From: an uncultured Tenacibaculum sp.
GTDB lineage: Bacteria; Bacteroidota; Bacteroidia; Flavobacteriales; Flavobacteriaceae
Reading direction: 5' to 3'
Length of the DNA stretch: 64,000 nucleotides
Assembly: GCA_947497895.1 (NCBI GenBank)
Contig: CANMIL010000002.1
Span: 558,001 to 622,000 of the forward strand
The stretch's first letter is position 1, and each line of letters opens with the position of its first letter. Positions 43,783 to 53,086 of the stretch are shown piece by piece. Below the pieces are notes generated by a model that saw only the letters and a program-made list of their open reading frames with translations, was not told the origin of the DNA and did no database searches. The position numbers and the translations under genes were made by a program.

Positions 43783-45408
43783 TTAACCTAAAAATGGGTA
43801 ACGATAATCAGTTGGAGAAACAAATGTTTCTTTGATTAAACGTGGAGATACCCAACGTAATAAGTTTTGAGCAGATCCTGCTTTGTCATTTGTTCCAGAA
43901 GCTCTTGCTCCACCAAATGGTTGTTGTCCAACTACAGCACCTGTTGGCTTATCATTAATATAGAAGTTTCCAGCACAGTTTTCTAACGCTTTTGTAGCCT
44001 CAGTAACAGCATATCTATCTGTTGAAAATACAGCTCCAGTTAAAGCGTATTCAGAAGTACCATCAACTAATTTTAAAGTTTCTGACCAATCAGCATCTTC
44101 ATATACATAAATAGTTACTACAGGCCCGAATAATTCAGTTTCCATTGTAGTGTATTTTGGATTTGTAGTTAAGATAACTGTTGGCTCTATAAAATATCCT
44201 TTTGATTTATCGTAGTTACCACCAGCAATAATTTCAGCATCAGCATCTTCTTTTGCTTGGTCAATATACTTCGCTAATTTATCGAAAGAACCTTCGTGAA
44301 TAACCGCAGTAATGAAGTTACTCATATCTTCAGGAGATCCAATTTTGAAAGAAGCAACGTCTTCTTTTACGAAATTTAACACTTCGCTAGCAATAGATTT
44401 AGGAAGGTAAACTCTTGAAGCCGCAGAACATTTTTGTCCTTGGAATTCAAAAGCTCCTCTTGAAATACCTGTAGCAACTTGCTTAGGATTCGCAGAAGGG
44501 TGAGCAATGATAAAATCTTTACCTCCAGTTTCACCAACAATTTTTGGATATGTTTTGTATGTGTGAATGTTTTCACCAATCTTCTTCCAAAGCTCTTTGA
44601 ATACGTAAGTAGATCCAGTAAAGTGAATTCCAGCGAAATCAGGAGAAGCTAAAACAGCATCAGTAATTTCAACAGGGTTTCCGTATACTAAATTAATAAC
44701 TCCGTCAGGAACTCCAGCTTCTTTAAATACATCAACAATTACTTTTGCTGAGAAAATTTGACTATCCGATGGCTTCCAAACAACAACGTTCCCCATCATA
44801 GCAGCAGATGCTGGTAAGTTAGCGGCAATTGCAGTAAAGTTAAATGGAGTAATCGCGTAAACAAAACCTTCTAATGGTCTGTATTCAACACGGTTCCAAA
44901 TTCCATCATCAGAGTTTGGTTGCTCATTGTAAATGTCAGACATATACTCTACGTTAAAACGTAAAAAGTCAATTAATTCACATGCTGCATCAATTTCAGC
45001 TTGGTGAACAGTTTTTGACTGAGCAATCATTGTAGCTGCGTTAATCTTAGCACGGTATGGCCCTGCGATTAACTCAGCAGCACGTAAAAAGATAGCAGCT
45101 CTTTGCTCCCATGGCATTTGAGCCCATTCTTTTCTAGCTTCTAAAGCAACTTCAATAGCTTTTTCAGCATGACTTCTATCTCCTATGTGATATTGACCTA
45201 CAACATGTTGGTGGTCGTGTGGAGGAGTCATGTTTTGGGTGTTTCCAGTTCTTACTTCTTCACTACCAATGTACATTGGCACGTCAACCGATCCGTTAAA
45301 ATATTCTTTGTATTGTTTTGAAACCGCTTCTCTTTCAGGAGAACCTGGAGCATATCCTTTCACAGGCTCGTTAATGGCAGTTGGTACATGAAAAAAACCT
45401 TTTCCCAT
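43783..45408 (-). CDS. pruA: L-glutamate gamma-semialdehyde (1-pyrroline-5-carboxylate) dehydrogenase
   Basis: A 541-residue aldehyde dehydrogenase of the PruA/ALDH4A1 type: catalytic Cys in FEFQGQKCSAASRVYLP, activating Glu in KIVGETGGKDF, NAD-binding Rossmann region with FTGSTYVFKELWK. It oxidises glutamate semialdehyde to glutamate in proline catabolism. A proline dehydrogenase gene is not in the window, so the two steps are encoded separately. Promoter box at 45467-45474; stands alone. Confidence 0.95.
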   Translation of the reverse strand: MGKGFFHVPTAINEPVKGYAPGSPEREAVSKQYKEYFNGSVDVPMYIGSEEVRTGNTQNMTPPHDHQHVVGQYHIGDRSHAEKAIEVALEARKEWAQMPWEQRAAIFLRAAELIAGPYRAKINAATMIAQSKTVHQAEIDAACELIDFLRFNVEYMSDIYNEQPNSDDGIWNRVEYRPLEGFVYAITPFNFTAIAANLPASAAMMGNVVVWKPSDSQIFSAKVIVDVFKEAGVPDGVINLVYGNPVEITDAVLASPDFAGIHFTGSTYVFKELWKKIGENIHTYKTYPKIVGETGGKDFIIAHPSANPKQVATGISRGAFEFQGQKCSAASRVYLPKSIASEVLNFVKEDVASFKIGSPEDMSNFITAVIHEGSFDKLAKYIDQAKEDADAEIIAGGNYDKSKGYFIEPTVILTTNPKYTTMETELFGPVVTIYVYEDADWSETLKLVDGTSEYALTGAVFSTDRYAVTEATKALENCAGNFYINDKPTGAVVGQQPFGGARASGTNDKAGSAQNLLRWVSPRLIKETFVSPTDYRYPFLG

Positions 45409-45466
45409 TTTTATGTGTTGTTTGTTATTAAAATTATTCCTTTGTTTGTATTCTGTTTAGAAAGTA

Positions 45467-45474
45467 CAAAGTTA
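45467..45474 (-). promoter_or_regulatory. pruA: pruA -7 promoter box (TAACTTTG)
   Basis: A minus-strand TAnnTTTG match 58 bases before the pruA start, implying a leader of roughly 50 bases. Confidence 0.5.
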
Positions 45475-45535
45475 CGGTTATTTTTAGTAATAATTGAGTG
45501 GTTTTTACGTCTTATTTACCCTAAAACGATACAAT

Positions 45536-46246
45536 ATGTGCACAGTAACCTTTTTGCCTTTAGGAGATAATAATTTCATTTTAACTTCGAATAGAGATGA
45601 AAATCCTAAAAGAAAAACAATAGCTCCAAAAGACTATATTGAAAACGGTGTTGAGCTAACATATCCAAAAGACGAACTTGCTGGAGGTACTTGGATTGGG
45701 TTAAGCGAAAAACAACGGTTAATTTGTCTTTTAAATGGAGGTTTCAAGAAGCATAAAAGAGCTAAGTCGTACAAAATGAGTCGAGGTGTTATTGTTAAGA
45801 AATTGCTTGCTAGTGATAATGCCGTAAATGAGATAAATGATTTTTTATTTGAAGGAGTAGAACCATTTACAATCGTTTTGGTTGAATGGTCCAAAGAGCT
45901 AATGATTTATGAGTTGGTGTGGGATGGATTTCAAAAACATTTCAAGAAAATTGATAATAAACCGCATATATGGTCTTCGTCAACTTTGTATGATGACGCT
46001 ATGAAAGAGCAACGAAAAGAATGGTTTGCTGAATGGCTTCAAGAAAATAATGTTTTTGAAAAGGAAAATATCATAGCTTTTCATCAAAATGATTCGAAAG
46101 GAACTCCAGAAACAGCAGTAAAAATGAAACGTGATTTGGTGGAAACCGTTAGTACAACATGTGTGTCAAAAAATGAAGCTAAAATCTCTTTTGAATACAT
46201 ATCTCCTGTGAATTCGGAAATACTTGAAAAAGAACTACAAGTATAA
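45536..46246 (+). CDS. NRDE family (TANGO2-like) protein
   Basis: About 236 residues starting MCTVTFLPLGDNNFILTSNRDENPKR, the NRDE signature (Asn-Arg-Asp-Glu), with an exposed Cys2 as expected of an Ntn-hydrolase-like fold. The eukaryotic relative TANGO2 is linked to Golgi and acyl-CoA metabolism; the bacterial function is not established. I placed the start at 45536 so that Cys follows Met; the frame from 45494 adds 14 residues. The next gene starts 87 bases downstream. Confidence 0.85.
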   Translation: MCTVTFLPLGDNNFILTSNRDENPKRKTIAPKDYIENGVELTYPKDELAGGTWIGLSEKQRLICLLNGGFKKHKRAKSYKMSRGVIVKKLLASDNAVNEINDFLFEGVEPFTIVLVEWSKELMIYELVWDGFQKHFKKIDNKPHIWSSSTLYDDAMKEQRKEWFAEWLQENNVFEKENIIAFHQNDSKGTPETAVKMKRDLVETVSTTCVSKNEAKISFEYISPVNSEILEKELQV

Positions 46247-46313
46247 ATTTTAACGAATAATAAACTTTAAAGAACACTTATTGGTTTATAGAGGCTATGA
46301 CTTCAAATTTTGG

Positions 46314-46321
46314 TATGTTTG
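46314..46321 (+). promoter_or_regulatory. -7 promoter box (TATGTTTG) for the 46334 lipoprotein
   Basis: A TAnnTTTG match ending 12 bases before the ATG at 46334. Confidence 0.5.
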
Positions 46322-46333
46322 TAAAAAATTATT

Positions 46334-47005
46334 ATGATTTACAAACGATTAACCATAATTTCAGTTTTAACCTTATTCTTATTTACAAGCTGTTTTGAGT
46401 TTGTAGAAGAAATTACATTTAATGAAGACGGTACGGGTAGTGCTGTCATTACTGTTAATTTAAGTCAAAGCAAAACAAAATTGGCTTCTATAATGCTTTT
46501 AGATAGTATTAATGGATACAAAGTGCCTTCGAAATCAGACATTCAAAAGAATGTGTCGAAAGCGGTTGAAAAAATAAAGAAAACTTCAGGGATTAGTAAC
46601 GTGAAAAAGTCAATTGACTTTAAAGAGTTTATTGTTACTATTTCATGCGATTTTAAAAATGTAGAATCAATTAACTCAGTATTAGAAAGTTTTAGCTCGA
46701 AAGCTGAAGCTCAAAAAATTAAAAAGCACAAGCACTTTAGTTTTAATAAGACTGAAAAGAAGTTTGTAAGAAGTCATCATTTTAACATAGGGAGAGAGTT
46801 TCAAAAAACAAAATCCCAAGATAGAGAAGTGTTTGAAAATGCTAGCTACACAGGAATATATCGTTTTTCTAACATTATAGAGTCTTGTTCAAATGATCAA
46901 GCTAGGGTGTCCAAGAATAAAAAAGCTGTGATGTTAAGATTAAAGGCACAAGATATTATAACGAATAAACAGACTATTAAAAATAGTATTCAATTATATA
47001 ATTAA
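46334..47005 (+). CDS. Hypothetical lipoprotein
   Basis: A 223-residue protein with signal peptide and lipobox (FLFTSC, Cys17). The mature start EFVEEITFNEDGTGSAVITVNL resembles the first strands of LppM-like beta domains, but the rest, a basic helical tail with many Lys, is not recognised. Function unknown. It is followed by two related exported proteins and an esterase on the same strand and could belong to their unit. Gap to the next gene is 98 bases. Confidence 0.75.
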   Translation: MIYKRLTIISVLTLFLFTSCFEFVEEITFNEDGTGSAVITVNLSQSKTKLASIMLLDSINGYKVPSKSDIQKNVSKAVEKIKKTSGISNVKKSIDFKEFIVTISCDFKNVESINSVLESFSSKAEAQKIKKHKHFSFNKTEKKFVRSHHFNIGREFQKTKSQDREVFENASYTGIYRFSNIIESCSNDQARVSKNKKAVMLRLKAQDIITNKQTIKNSIQLYN

Positions 47006-47103
47006 AAACAAAAATCAATCAAAACCTTTATGTTTTAGTTGATAATACAACCCCTTACCAAAACTAAAACTAAAGTTAAATCAGACCGAAAAAAATCATA
47101 GAA

Positions 47104-48816
47104 ATGAAAAAATCATTAGCCACCTTGGCCTTACTAGGTGCATTTTTAACTGCAAAAGCTCAAAAAATTGAAAATAGAATACCAAGCAATTCGAGTGTGG
47201 TTGTTGCTGGAAATGCTGAAAACGTATTTAAACTAATCGACTTTTCAGATATAAACTCAAGTGCTTTAGGAAAAGAAATATTAAAAAGTGTAAACAGGAA
47301 AAAAGAAGACAATGAAAAAATTAATTCACTAGAAAATTTAGGAATTGATTTGAAATCGAATGCTTACTACTTCTTTAAGCAAACAGACAGTATTTCTTAT
47401 CACAACGTTATGGTTGAATTAAATGATAGAAAGCAATTTGAGGCTACACTTAAAAAATCGAAGCTTGATGATATTGAAAGAAAAAATGGATACAATATCC
47501 TTCAAGGATATAGTGATTTAACTATTTGGAATGATAAAGTACTTTTCTTGGTGAATGGTGATCGTTCTTATTCTTATTTTAGAGAACATAAGGAGCGTTT
47601 AGAAAAACAAAAGAGAGAAGAGGAAGCTAGTTATAAATTTAAAAGAAGAATTGCTAATGGATGGGCAAGAGAATATGCTGAAAGTATTTTTAACGGAAAT
47701 GTTCGAAATAGTCTAAGCTCAAACACTTCATTTCAAAAAAGTAAAAAGAAAAACTCGGTGGTAACAGTATGGTTGCCGAGCTATGGTTCTTTAATGGGGA
47801 GTTTTATGAAGTCTTATAAAAAACTTCTATCAAATGACTTAATTAATTTCGATGATACTAACATGTATGGAGTTAATGAGGTTTCTGCAAACTTATTTTT
47901 CGATAAGAGTAATGCGCGTATTTCTTTGGATATGAATGTGAATGAGAACATGAAGAAATACATGAAAAAGATCTATAATAAAAGAATAGATAAAAAGCTT
48001 ATTAATGGTTTTGATCATGACAAAGCTTTAGCATTTTGGAGTATGTCAATCAATACGGAAGAAATGTTAATTCAATATCCAGATATGTTGAGCACAATGT
48101 ATGGTGGTATGATCCCTACTTTTAAAAATGAGATTAATGTTGTCGGAGATTTGTTGGCAATATTAATTGACGAGAAGGCTGTGGGTGAGTTGATTACTGG
48201 TGATGCGTTGTTTGTATTGAACGATTTTGATAAAAAAGAAGTATCGTATAAAAGCTATGATTACGATGAGAACTATAAAAGAAAAGAAGTAACCAAAACA
48301 AAGGAAACTGTTGTGCCTGACTTTACATTAATGGTTGGTTCTAAGGAAGAAGGTATCTGGAAAAAAGCGTTGAAAATTGGTGAAAAATATAAGGTGTTGA
48401 GTGCGAATAACAATGTTTATGAGTTTACAGAGACAACCAAAGATTTACCTTTTCCAGTATATGTTGTAGTTAACAATGATATTCTATATGTAACAACATC
48501 GAAAACAGGAGCTTTTAATTTTGCAGTTGGAAGATCGTTTGGTAAGTCAAATAAGTATGGAAGGTTAATGAGAAACAATACGTCTGTACTATATACTGAT
48601 ATCAATGCTTTGTTAGATAAATTCCCAAAAGGATATGTGAGTAGAAAAGAAAAGAAAATGCTTAACTTTTCGAATGAAAATCTAAAAGACGCAGTATTTA
48701 GAGTTTCAAGAATTAAGGGGAGTACTATTTCATCTGAGTTAAAGTTAAACACCATGGGAAGAGAAGAAAATACGTTGAAATTGTTGTTTGAGTTTATCAA
48801 TCAGGTAGCTAAATAA
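47104..48816 (+). CDS. Exported protein of unknown function (first of a divergent pair)
   Basis: A 570-residue protein with signal peptide MKKSLATLALLGAFLTAKAQ. The core repeats a beta-rich pattern that starts with IPSNSSVVVAGNAENV and includes YHNVMVELNDRKQFE and LTIWNDKVLFLV. A tyrosine/aspartate-rich loop (YKSYDYDENYKRKE...VP) sits near residue 390. The 441-residue protein encoded next shows the same order of motifs, so the two are distant paralogues. The layout is reminiscent of DUF3352/DUF4836-type surface proteins, but I am not sure of the family. Not membrane-spanning beyond the signal; likely periplasmic or surface-exposed. Confidence 0.72.
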   Translation: MKKSLATLALLGAFLTAKAQKIENRIPSNSSVVVAGNAENVFKLIDFSDINSSALGKEILKSVNRKKEDNEKINSLENLGIDLKSNAYYFFKQTDSISYHNVMVELNDRKQFEATLKKSKLDDIERKNGYNILQGYSDLTIWNDKVLFLVNGDRSYSYFREHKERLEKQKREEEASYKFKRRIANGWAREYAESIFNGNVRNSLSSNTSFQKSKKKNSVVTVWLPSYGSLMGSFMKSYKKLLSNDLINFDDTNMYGVNEVSANLFFDKSNARISLDMNVNENMKKYMKKIYNKRIDKKLINGFDHDKALAFWSMSINTEEMLIQYPDMLSTMYGGMIPTFKNEINVVGDLLAILIDEKAVGELITGDALFVLNDFDKKEVSYKSYDYDENYKRKEVTKTKETVVPDFTLMVGSKEEGIWKKALKIGEKYKVLSANNNVYEFTETTKDLPFPVYVVVNNDILYVTTSKTGAFNFAVGRSFGKSNKYGRLMRNNTSVLYTDINALLDKFPKGYVSRKEKKMLNFSNENLKDAVFRVSRIKGSTISSELKLNTMGREENTLKLLFEFINQVAK

Positions 48817-48820
48817 GTCA

Positions 48821-50146
48821 ATGGCAAAAAAAATAGCATATACTTTATTTGTTATAATTATAATAGGGTTTACGGTTGGATATTTTAGATATAATCCAAC
48901 CGTAAATTTTGTAAATATCATACCCAAAACGGCTAAAAAAGTCGTTCGAGTGAATTTACGAGAACTTGAATACAGTTTGTTAAAGGAGTATGTTTTTAAT
49001 CCATCGCTAATTTTTGAATCTGAAGGGAAAGGAATAAAACGAGAAAAAAAGATTTCATTATTTAAGCAAATAGAAATCCCTTCAAATTTATTTTTTTATA
49101 GTTTTTCTGATAACTTAAATGATACTTGGTATAGCCATAGAATTACAATTAAAGATAGAAGTCAATTAGAAGCGTTCTTTAATGAGCAAAAATTACCAAA
49201 AAACGTTTATAAAAACATTGATTTTTTTCAAAAGAAGCATCTTATTTATGCTATTGTTGAAAATAAATTGGTAGTTGTTTTTACACGAGATAAGGGGGCG
49301 GAGTCAGTACTAGAAAAGCTTTTAAATCAAGAAGATTATTTAGCCACAAAGAATACGCTTGTTACTTCTATTGCGAATAACGAAGCATTAGTTTCAGCGG
49401 GAACTGTAGCAGGGGATTTTTTGAGATTGACAAAGGAAGGTAATGGTTTGAACATTAGTGGGAAATGGATGAAGTTTGAAAGCTTGTTTCTCTCGCAAAT
49501 GTTTAAGTCTTCCGAAAAATCAATAGCGAGTGCTTTTGGTAAAGTAAATACAAAAGAATTGTCAGAGTTGATTTCTGAAGAGCAAAAAAAGAAGCTTAAA
49601 AGGCTGACAACGATCGAATTAGATTCTGTTGCAAAGTATTGGAATGGTGAGCTGAGAGCTCAAGTTTTAAATGTCGAAGTAAAAAGAGATACAATTGTTA
49701 GCTACGATTATGATGACGATTTTAATAAAATAGAAAAAAAAGAAATTCAGGAAAAGAAGGTACCTGTTTCTCAAACCTTTTTAGGAGGAGAACAATTGTA
49801 TTCGTATTTAAAGGGGAAATTATTTATCAAAAATGTTGAGGAAGCAGAGGTGTTAACATTGAATCCGCTTTTTAAAACAGAGGTTAAATCACTTGATGAA
49901 GGCCTTTTGATGTTTTCAGGAACTGAAAGTAGTTTGGGGATATTCGAGAGAAACGAGTCTTTTAAAACAAAGTTTATTCTTAAAGTTAATATAGAGAGTT
50001 TTGATAAGCACTTTTCTTTTAAAAAACCTCTCCTGAAAAAACTCAAAAAAGGATCTTTTAGGATAGAAAAAGATAATCACTTTACTTTTAACGCAACTTT
50101 TTCAAAGACACCAATTAGTTCAATTCTCAAGGCAGGTTTATTTTAA
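48821..50146 (+). CDS. Membrane-anchored protein of unknown function (second of the pair)
   Basis: A 441-residue protein anchored by one N-terminal helix (MAKKIAYTLFVIIIIGFTVGYFRY), then a beta-rich domain that mirrors the upstream gene: IIPKTAKKVVRVNLREL, YSHRITIKDRSQLEAFF, HLIYAIVENKLVVVF, and the loop IVSYDYDDDFNKIEKKE followed by KKVPVS. The gene begins four bases after the upstream stop, so both are co-transcribed and perhaps interact. The N-terminal anchor differs from the cleavable signal peptide of the neighbour. Function unknown. Confidence 0.72.
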   Translation: MAKKIAYTLFVIIIIGFTVGYFRYNPTVNFVNIIPKTAKKVVRVNLRELEYSLLKEYVFNPSLIFESEGKGIKREKKISLFKQIEIPSNLFFYSFSDNLNDTWYSHRITIKDRSQLEAFFNEQKLPKNVYKNIDFFQKKHLIYAIVENKLVVVFTRDKGAESVLEKLLNQEDYLATKNTLVTSIANNEALVSAGTVAGDFLRLTKEGNGLNISGKWMKFESLFLSQMFKSSEKSIASAFGKVNTKELSELISEEQKKKLKRLTTIELDSVAKYWNGELRAQVLNVEVKRDTIVSYDYDDDFNKIEKKEIQEKKVPVSQTFLGGEQLYSYLKGKLFIKNVEEAEVLTLNPLFKTEVKSLDEGLLMFSGTESSLGIFERNESFKTKFILKVNIESFDKHFSFKKPLLKKLKKGSFRIEKDNHFTFNATFSKTPISSILKAGLF

Positions 50147-50212
50147 AATTCTGTTTAAGTCTTCATTATCAGAATAATGTTTATTTTTAGTGTTGTGAAT
50201 TAATAACCAAAA

Positions 50213-51718
50213 ATGAAAACTTTGACCATTCAAAAATTAATTGCTCTAATATTATTCTTTACAGTTGCTACTTCTTGCAAGAAAAAAACATCAGATAACA
50301 TCACAAATGATCAGATCTTTTTAAACGAACAATCCGAGTTTGCGAAAAGAGTTGATGAATTTTTAGGGAAGGACTTTGTAAAGCTGTATAGTTTGAATCA
50401 AAATGATTTTACATTTAAAGTAGATTCTCTTAGAAGGGTGTTCGAAAATCACCGTAAATTAAATAAAGGAGTTATAAGTGAAAGTCTCTATAAAAATGAA
50501 GAATTGGGGATTAGATCTCTTTTTGATTGGTTTATCTTAAGGTATCCTAACCTTCATTATAACTTAACAGGGAAACGAGTAGTGTTGTCAGAGGAAAATC
50601 AATCCAGAATTGATGGTAGCCTAGCGTATTTTGATAAGATTAGTACAGTTAAGAACCAAGATTTTCAAAGGTACTTTAGAGAGTATATGGACTTAGAGGT
50701 CAGTAAAATTCTGTTAAATGGTGAATTTAAAGGATTGGATAATCAAGGGTTGAGAGCAAATTGGAAACTCATTAATGAGTTGTTTAAAGATAATGGGGTT
50801 AGAGATTATTGGAGAAAAGAATATTTAAATAAACAGATTCGTGATTTTGGAATAGAAAATATTGATAGTATTTATGAAGAGTTCCTTAATTCATGTAAGA
50901 ATGAGGATTATCTCCGAGAGGTTAAAGAGTTATATGACAAGCATAAAAAAGGAAGAGAAGAGCATTTAATAGAAATTTACAAGACAGTAGATAATCATCA
51001 ACTGGAAATGCATTTGTTTTTACCTAAAAAGCTAGGAGAGCAAAAAGCTAGACCGTTGATAGTTCATTTTCATGGTGGAAGTTGGGGGTATGGTAAGCCA
51101 GATTGGTTTTTTAGTGTCGCGGAGGAATATAAGAAGAACGGGTGGGTTGCTGCTGCAATAGAATATCGACTAAAAGGTAGGCATGGTACATATCCTTTCG
51201 AAGCTGTTAAAGATGCTAAATCTGCACTTAGATGGTTGAGAAAAAATGCAAAAAAGTACGGAATTGACCCTCAAAAGATTGTTGTAACAGGGAATTCTGC
51301 TGGCGGACACTTGGCTATGACATCTGCATTAAATAAAAATTTAAATGAATCTTCGGATGATTTAAGTGAAAATCCGACTCCTAATGTTGTTATTGTTAAT
51401 GGTGGGGTGTATGACTTAACAACAAGAAACAATAGATGGATTAGTGAACAACTTGAAAATAAGGGTGATGTAAAATTAATTTCTCCGAATCATTTAGTGT
51501 CAAAAACACCAACAAAGTTCTTGTTAGTGCATGGAGAGAATGATAAACGTTGTGAGCTTGAAACTGCTCAATATTTTTATGATGAAATGAAAAAAACAGG
51601 AAATGACATTCAGTTACATGTGGTAAAAGGAGCCAATCATTTTATTTGGTTTGGAGAAAACTCAAGACAAGTTGATCGAGTTACGAATGATTTCCTAGAC
51701 AAGTTGTCGTTAAAATAA
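50213..51718 (+). CDS. Lipoprotein alpha/beta hydrolase (esterase-like)
   Basis: A 501-residue protein. Signal peptide with lipobox VATSC (Cys22), a helical N-terminal domain (about 25-250), then an alpha/beta hydrolase of the hormone-sensitive-lipase/carboxylesterase type (about 260-501): oxyanion motif HFHGGSWGYG, nucleophile GNSAGGHLA, acid region VHGENDKRCE, and catalytic His in GANHFIWFGE. It probably hydrolyses an ester at the cell surface; substrate unknown. A weak 6-bp A/T hairpin (51717-51732) followed by T-runs after the stop could end the transcript. Confidence 0.9.
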   Translation: MKTLTIQKLIALILFFTVATSCKKKTSDNITNDQIFLNEQSEFAKRVDEFLGKDFVKLYSLNQNDFTFKVDSLRRVFENHRKLNKGVISESLYKNEELGIRSLFDWFILRYPNLHYNLTGKRVVLSEENQSRIDGSLAYFDKISTVKNQDFQRYFREYMDLEVSKILLNGEFKGLDNQGLRANWKLINELFKDNGVRDYWRKEYLNKQIRDFGIENIDSIYEEFLNSCKNEDYLREVKELYDKHKKGREEHLIEIYKTVDNHQLEMHLFLPKKLGEQKARPLIVHFHGGSWGYGKPDWFFSVAEEYKKNGWVAAAIEYRLKGRHGTYPFEAVKDAKSALRWLRKNAKKYGIDPQKIVVTGNSAGGHLAMTSALNKNLNESSDDLSENPTPNVVIVNGGVYDLTTRNNRWISEQLENKGDVKLISPNHLVSKTPTKFLLVHGENDKRCELETAQYFYDEMKKTGNDIQLHVVKGANHFIWFGENSRQVDRVTNDFLDKLSLK

Positions 51719-51741
51719 AAAGGGTACTTTTTAGCATTTTT

Positions 51742-52122
51742 TTATTCATTTGGATTATTGTAAGTAAGAATGTCAATTCCAATTCCATTGGGGTCAACAA
51801 TAGCGAAATGTCTGTCTCCCCAGGGTTCATTTCTTATCGGAATGGTGATTTTGATATTCTTTTTCTGGAATTCTTTATAAACTGAATCAACGTTCTCTAC
51901 TTCTAAAGTAAAATAAACACCTTGTCCTTGAAATGGAGATTGAAAAATTGGTTTTTGACTTGGATGATTTGGTTTTAAAAAACTAATTTCTGCTTCATGG
52001 TTTGGAGTATGTAGAAGTAAATAAAAGTCATTTTCAAAAGAAACTCCAAAGCCTAAAGTTTCGATATAGAATTTTTTAGTTTCTGCAAAGTTTTCTGTAA
52101 TAATGCCAGCGTTTAGTTTCAT
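51742..52122 (-). CDS. VOC (glyoxalase/bleomycin resistance) family protein
   Basis: About 126 residues starting MKLNAGIITENFAETKKFYIE, with the paired beta-alpha-beta-beta-beta modules of the VOC fold (FYIETLGFGVSFEN...YLLLHTPNHEAEISF and FTLEVENVDSVYKEF...IPIRNEPWGDRHFAIVDPNGIGIDIL, quoted in parts). Metal-dependent members use His and Glu; the ligand set here cannot be assigned. A longer in-frame start at 52200 adds 26 residues that look like a signal peptide (KYTLVLISTLFILISN). I prefer the short form because VOC proteins are usually cytoplasmic and start at this strand, but the longer one cannot be excluded. Confidence 0.83.
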   Translation of the reverse strand: MKLNAGIITENFAETKKFYIETLGFGVSFENDFYLLLHTPNHEAEISFLKPNHPSQKPIFQSPFQGQGVYFTLEVENVDSVYKEFQKKNIKITIPIRNEPWGDRHFAIVDPNGIGIDILTYNNPNE

Positions 52123-52268
52123 GTGTCTTTTTTTGATATTTATTGGTTGGTTGCTAATTAAAATGAATAAAGTGCTTATAAGTACTAACGTGTATTTCAT
52201 ATTGTGTTCATTATTTGAAAGTAAATTTAGATCCGGAAAGTAGGAGAGTATTGTAAAAATCGGTCATT

Positions 52269-53069
52269 CTAAAGGAATACCTTCATGGGAGAAATTCCGT
52301 AAAACTGACTAAAGTTTTTTATGAAGTGAGCTTGGTCGTAAAATCCAGCATCTAAGAAAATACTACTATTGAAATCTTTTGAACGCAGTAGCTCATTTAA
52401 AACGTATTGAAAACGAACCACGAGGCTAAAGGATTTGGGAGTGGTGCCAATATAATAGTTGAATAACCTTCTAAGTTGTCTAGGGCTAAGTCCTGTGTCT
52501 AACTGATTTTCGGTTTCTATGTTTCCTTTAGCTTCTAAAATTTTTAGAAAAGCATTAAAAAAACGTAAATCAATACTAGCTTTTGAAGCTTGAACTAATT
52601 GAATAAGGTATGTTTCTATTTGTGCAATGGCGTTATCTAAATGATTACTTTTTATACTCGATATGAAGGAAGAAAAACCTTTTTCTATTTGAGTTAGAGG
52701 AATGTCTGAATTACTTATTTCTTTTGCCGAAGTTTTAAATAAACTCGGGAAAATAGATGGGTAAAAACGAATACCTATATAGTTAAATTCGGTGCCAATG
52801 GCGAACTCTTTAAATCCTTTGCAGAATCCCATTACAAAGTTGTCTTCAGTGTTGCTAAGGTCGAAAAAAACATCAATACAACCGTCAGAAACAACTCGGT
52901 AATTAAAGGGATTTGCTAGTGTTTTTTCTGTTTTTAATTGCCAAAAACAATGAATGTAATTACTCAGTAAAAGAGATGGAGTTCTTTCGGTATATGTAAT
53001 ACTATTTATATCCTTAATACTTGGTTGAATTGGAGTGAAATATTCTCTTATCAGCGCTAGTTTTTCCAT
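52269..53069 (-). CDS. AraC family transcriptional regulator
   Basis: A 266-residue regulator with an N-terminal ligand-binding-like domain (about 1-150, DUF6597 type) and a C-terminal double helix-turn-helix (about 175-266) with GLSPRQLRRLFNYYIGTTPKSF and DAGFYDQAHFIKNFSQFYGISP. It likely controls a nearby or distant gene in response to a small effector. It lies 18 bases after the DUF3667 gene and upstream of the VOC gene on the same strand, which makes the VOC gene a candidate target. Confidence 0.88.
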   Translation of the reverse strand: MEKLALIREYFTPIQPSIKDINSITYTERTPSLLLSNYIHCFWQLKTEKTLANPFNYRVVSDGCIDVFFDLSNTEDNFVMGFCKGFKEFAIGTEFNYIGIRFYPSIFPSLFKTSAKEISNSDIPLTQIEKGFSSFISSIKSNHLDNAIAQIETYLIQLVQASKASIDLRFFNAFLKILEAKGNIETENQLDTGLSPRQLRRLFNYYIGTTPKSFSLVVRFQYVLNELLRSKDFNSSIFLDAGFYDQAHFIKNFSQFYGISPMKVFL

Positions 53070-53086
53070 AAATCACTTCTCACATG

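Noticed and set aside
52123..52200. N-terminal extension of the VOC gene with signal-peptide-like sequence
   Set aside because: Not needed for the VOC fold and not supported by a promoter box; kept only as an alternative start.
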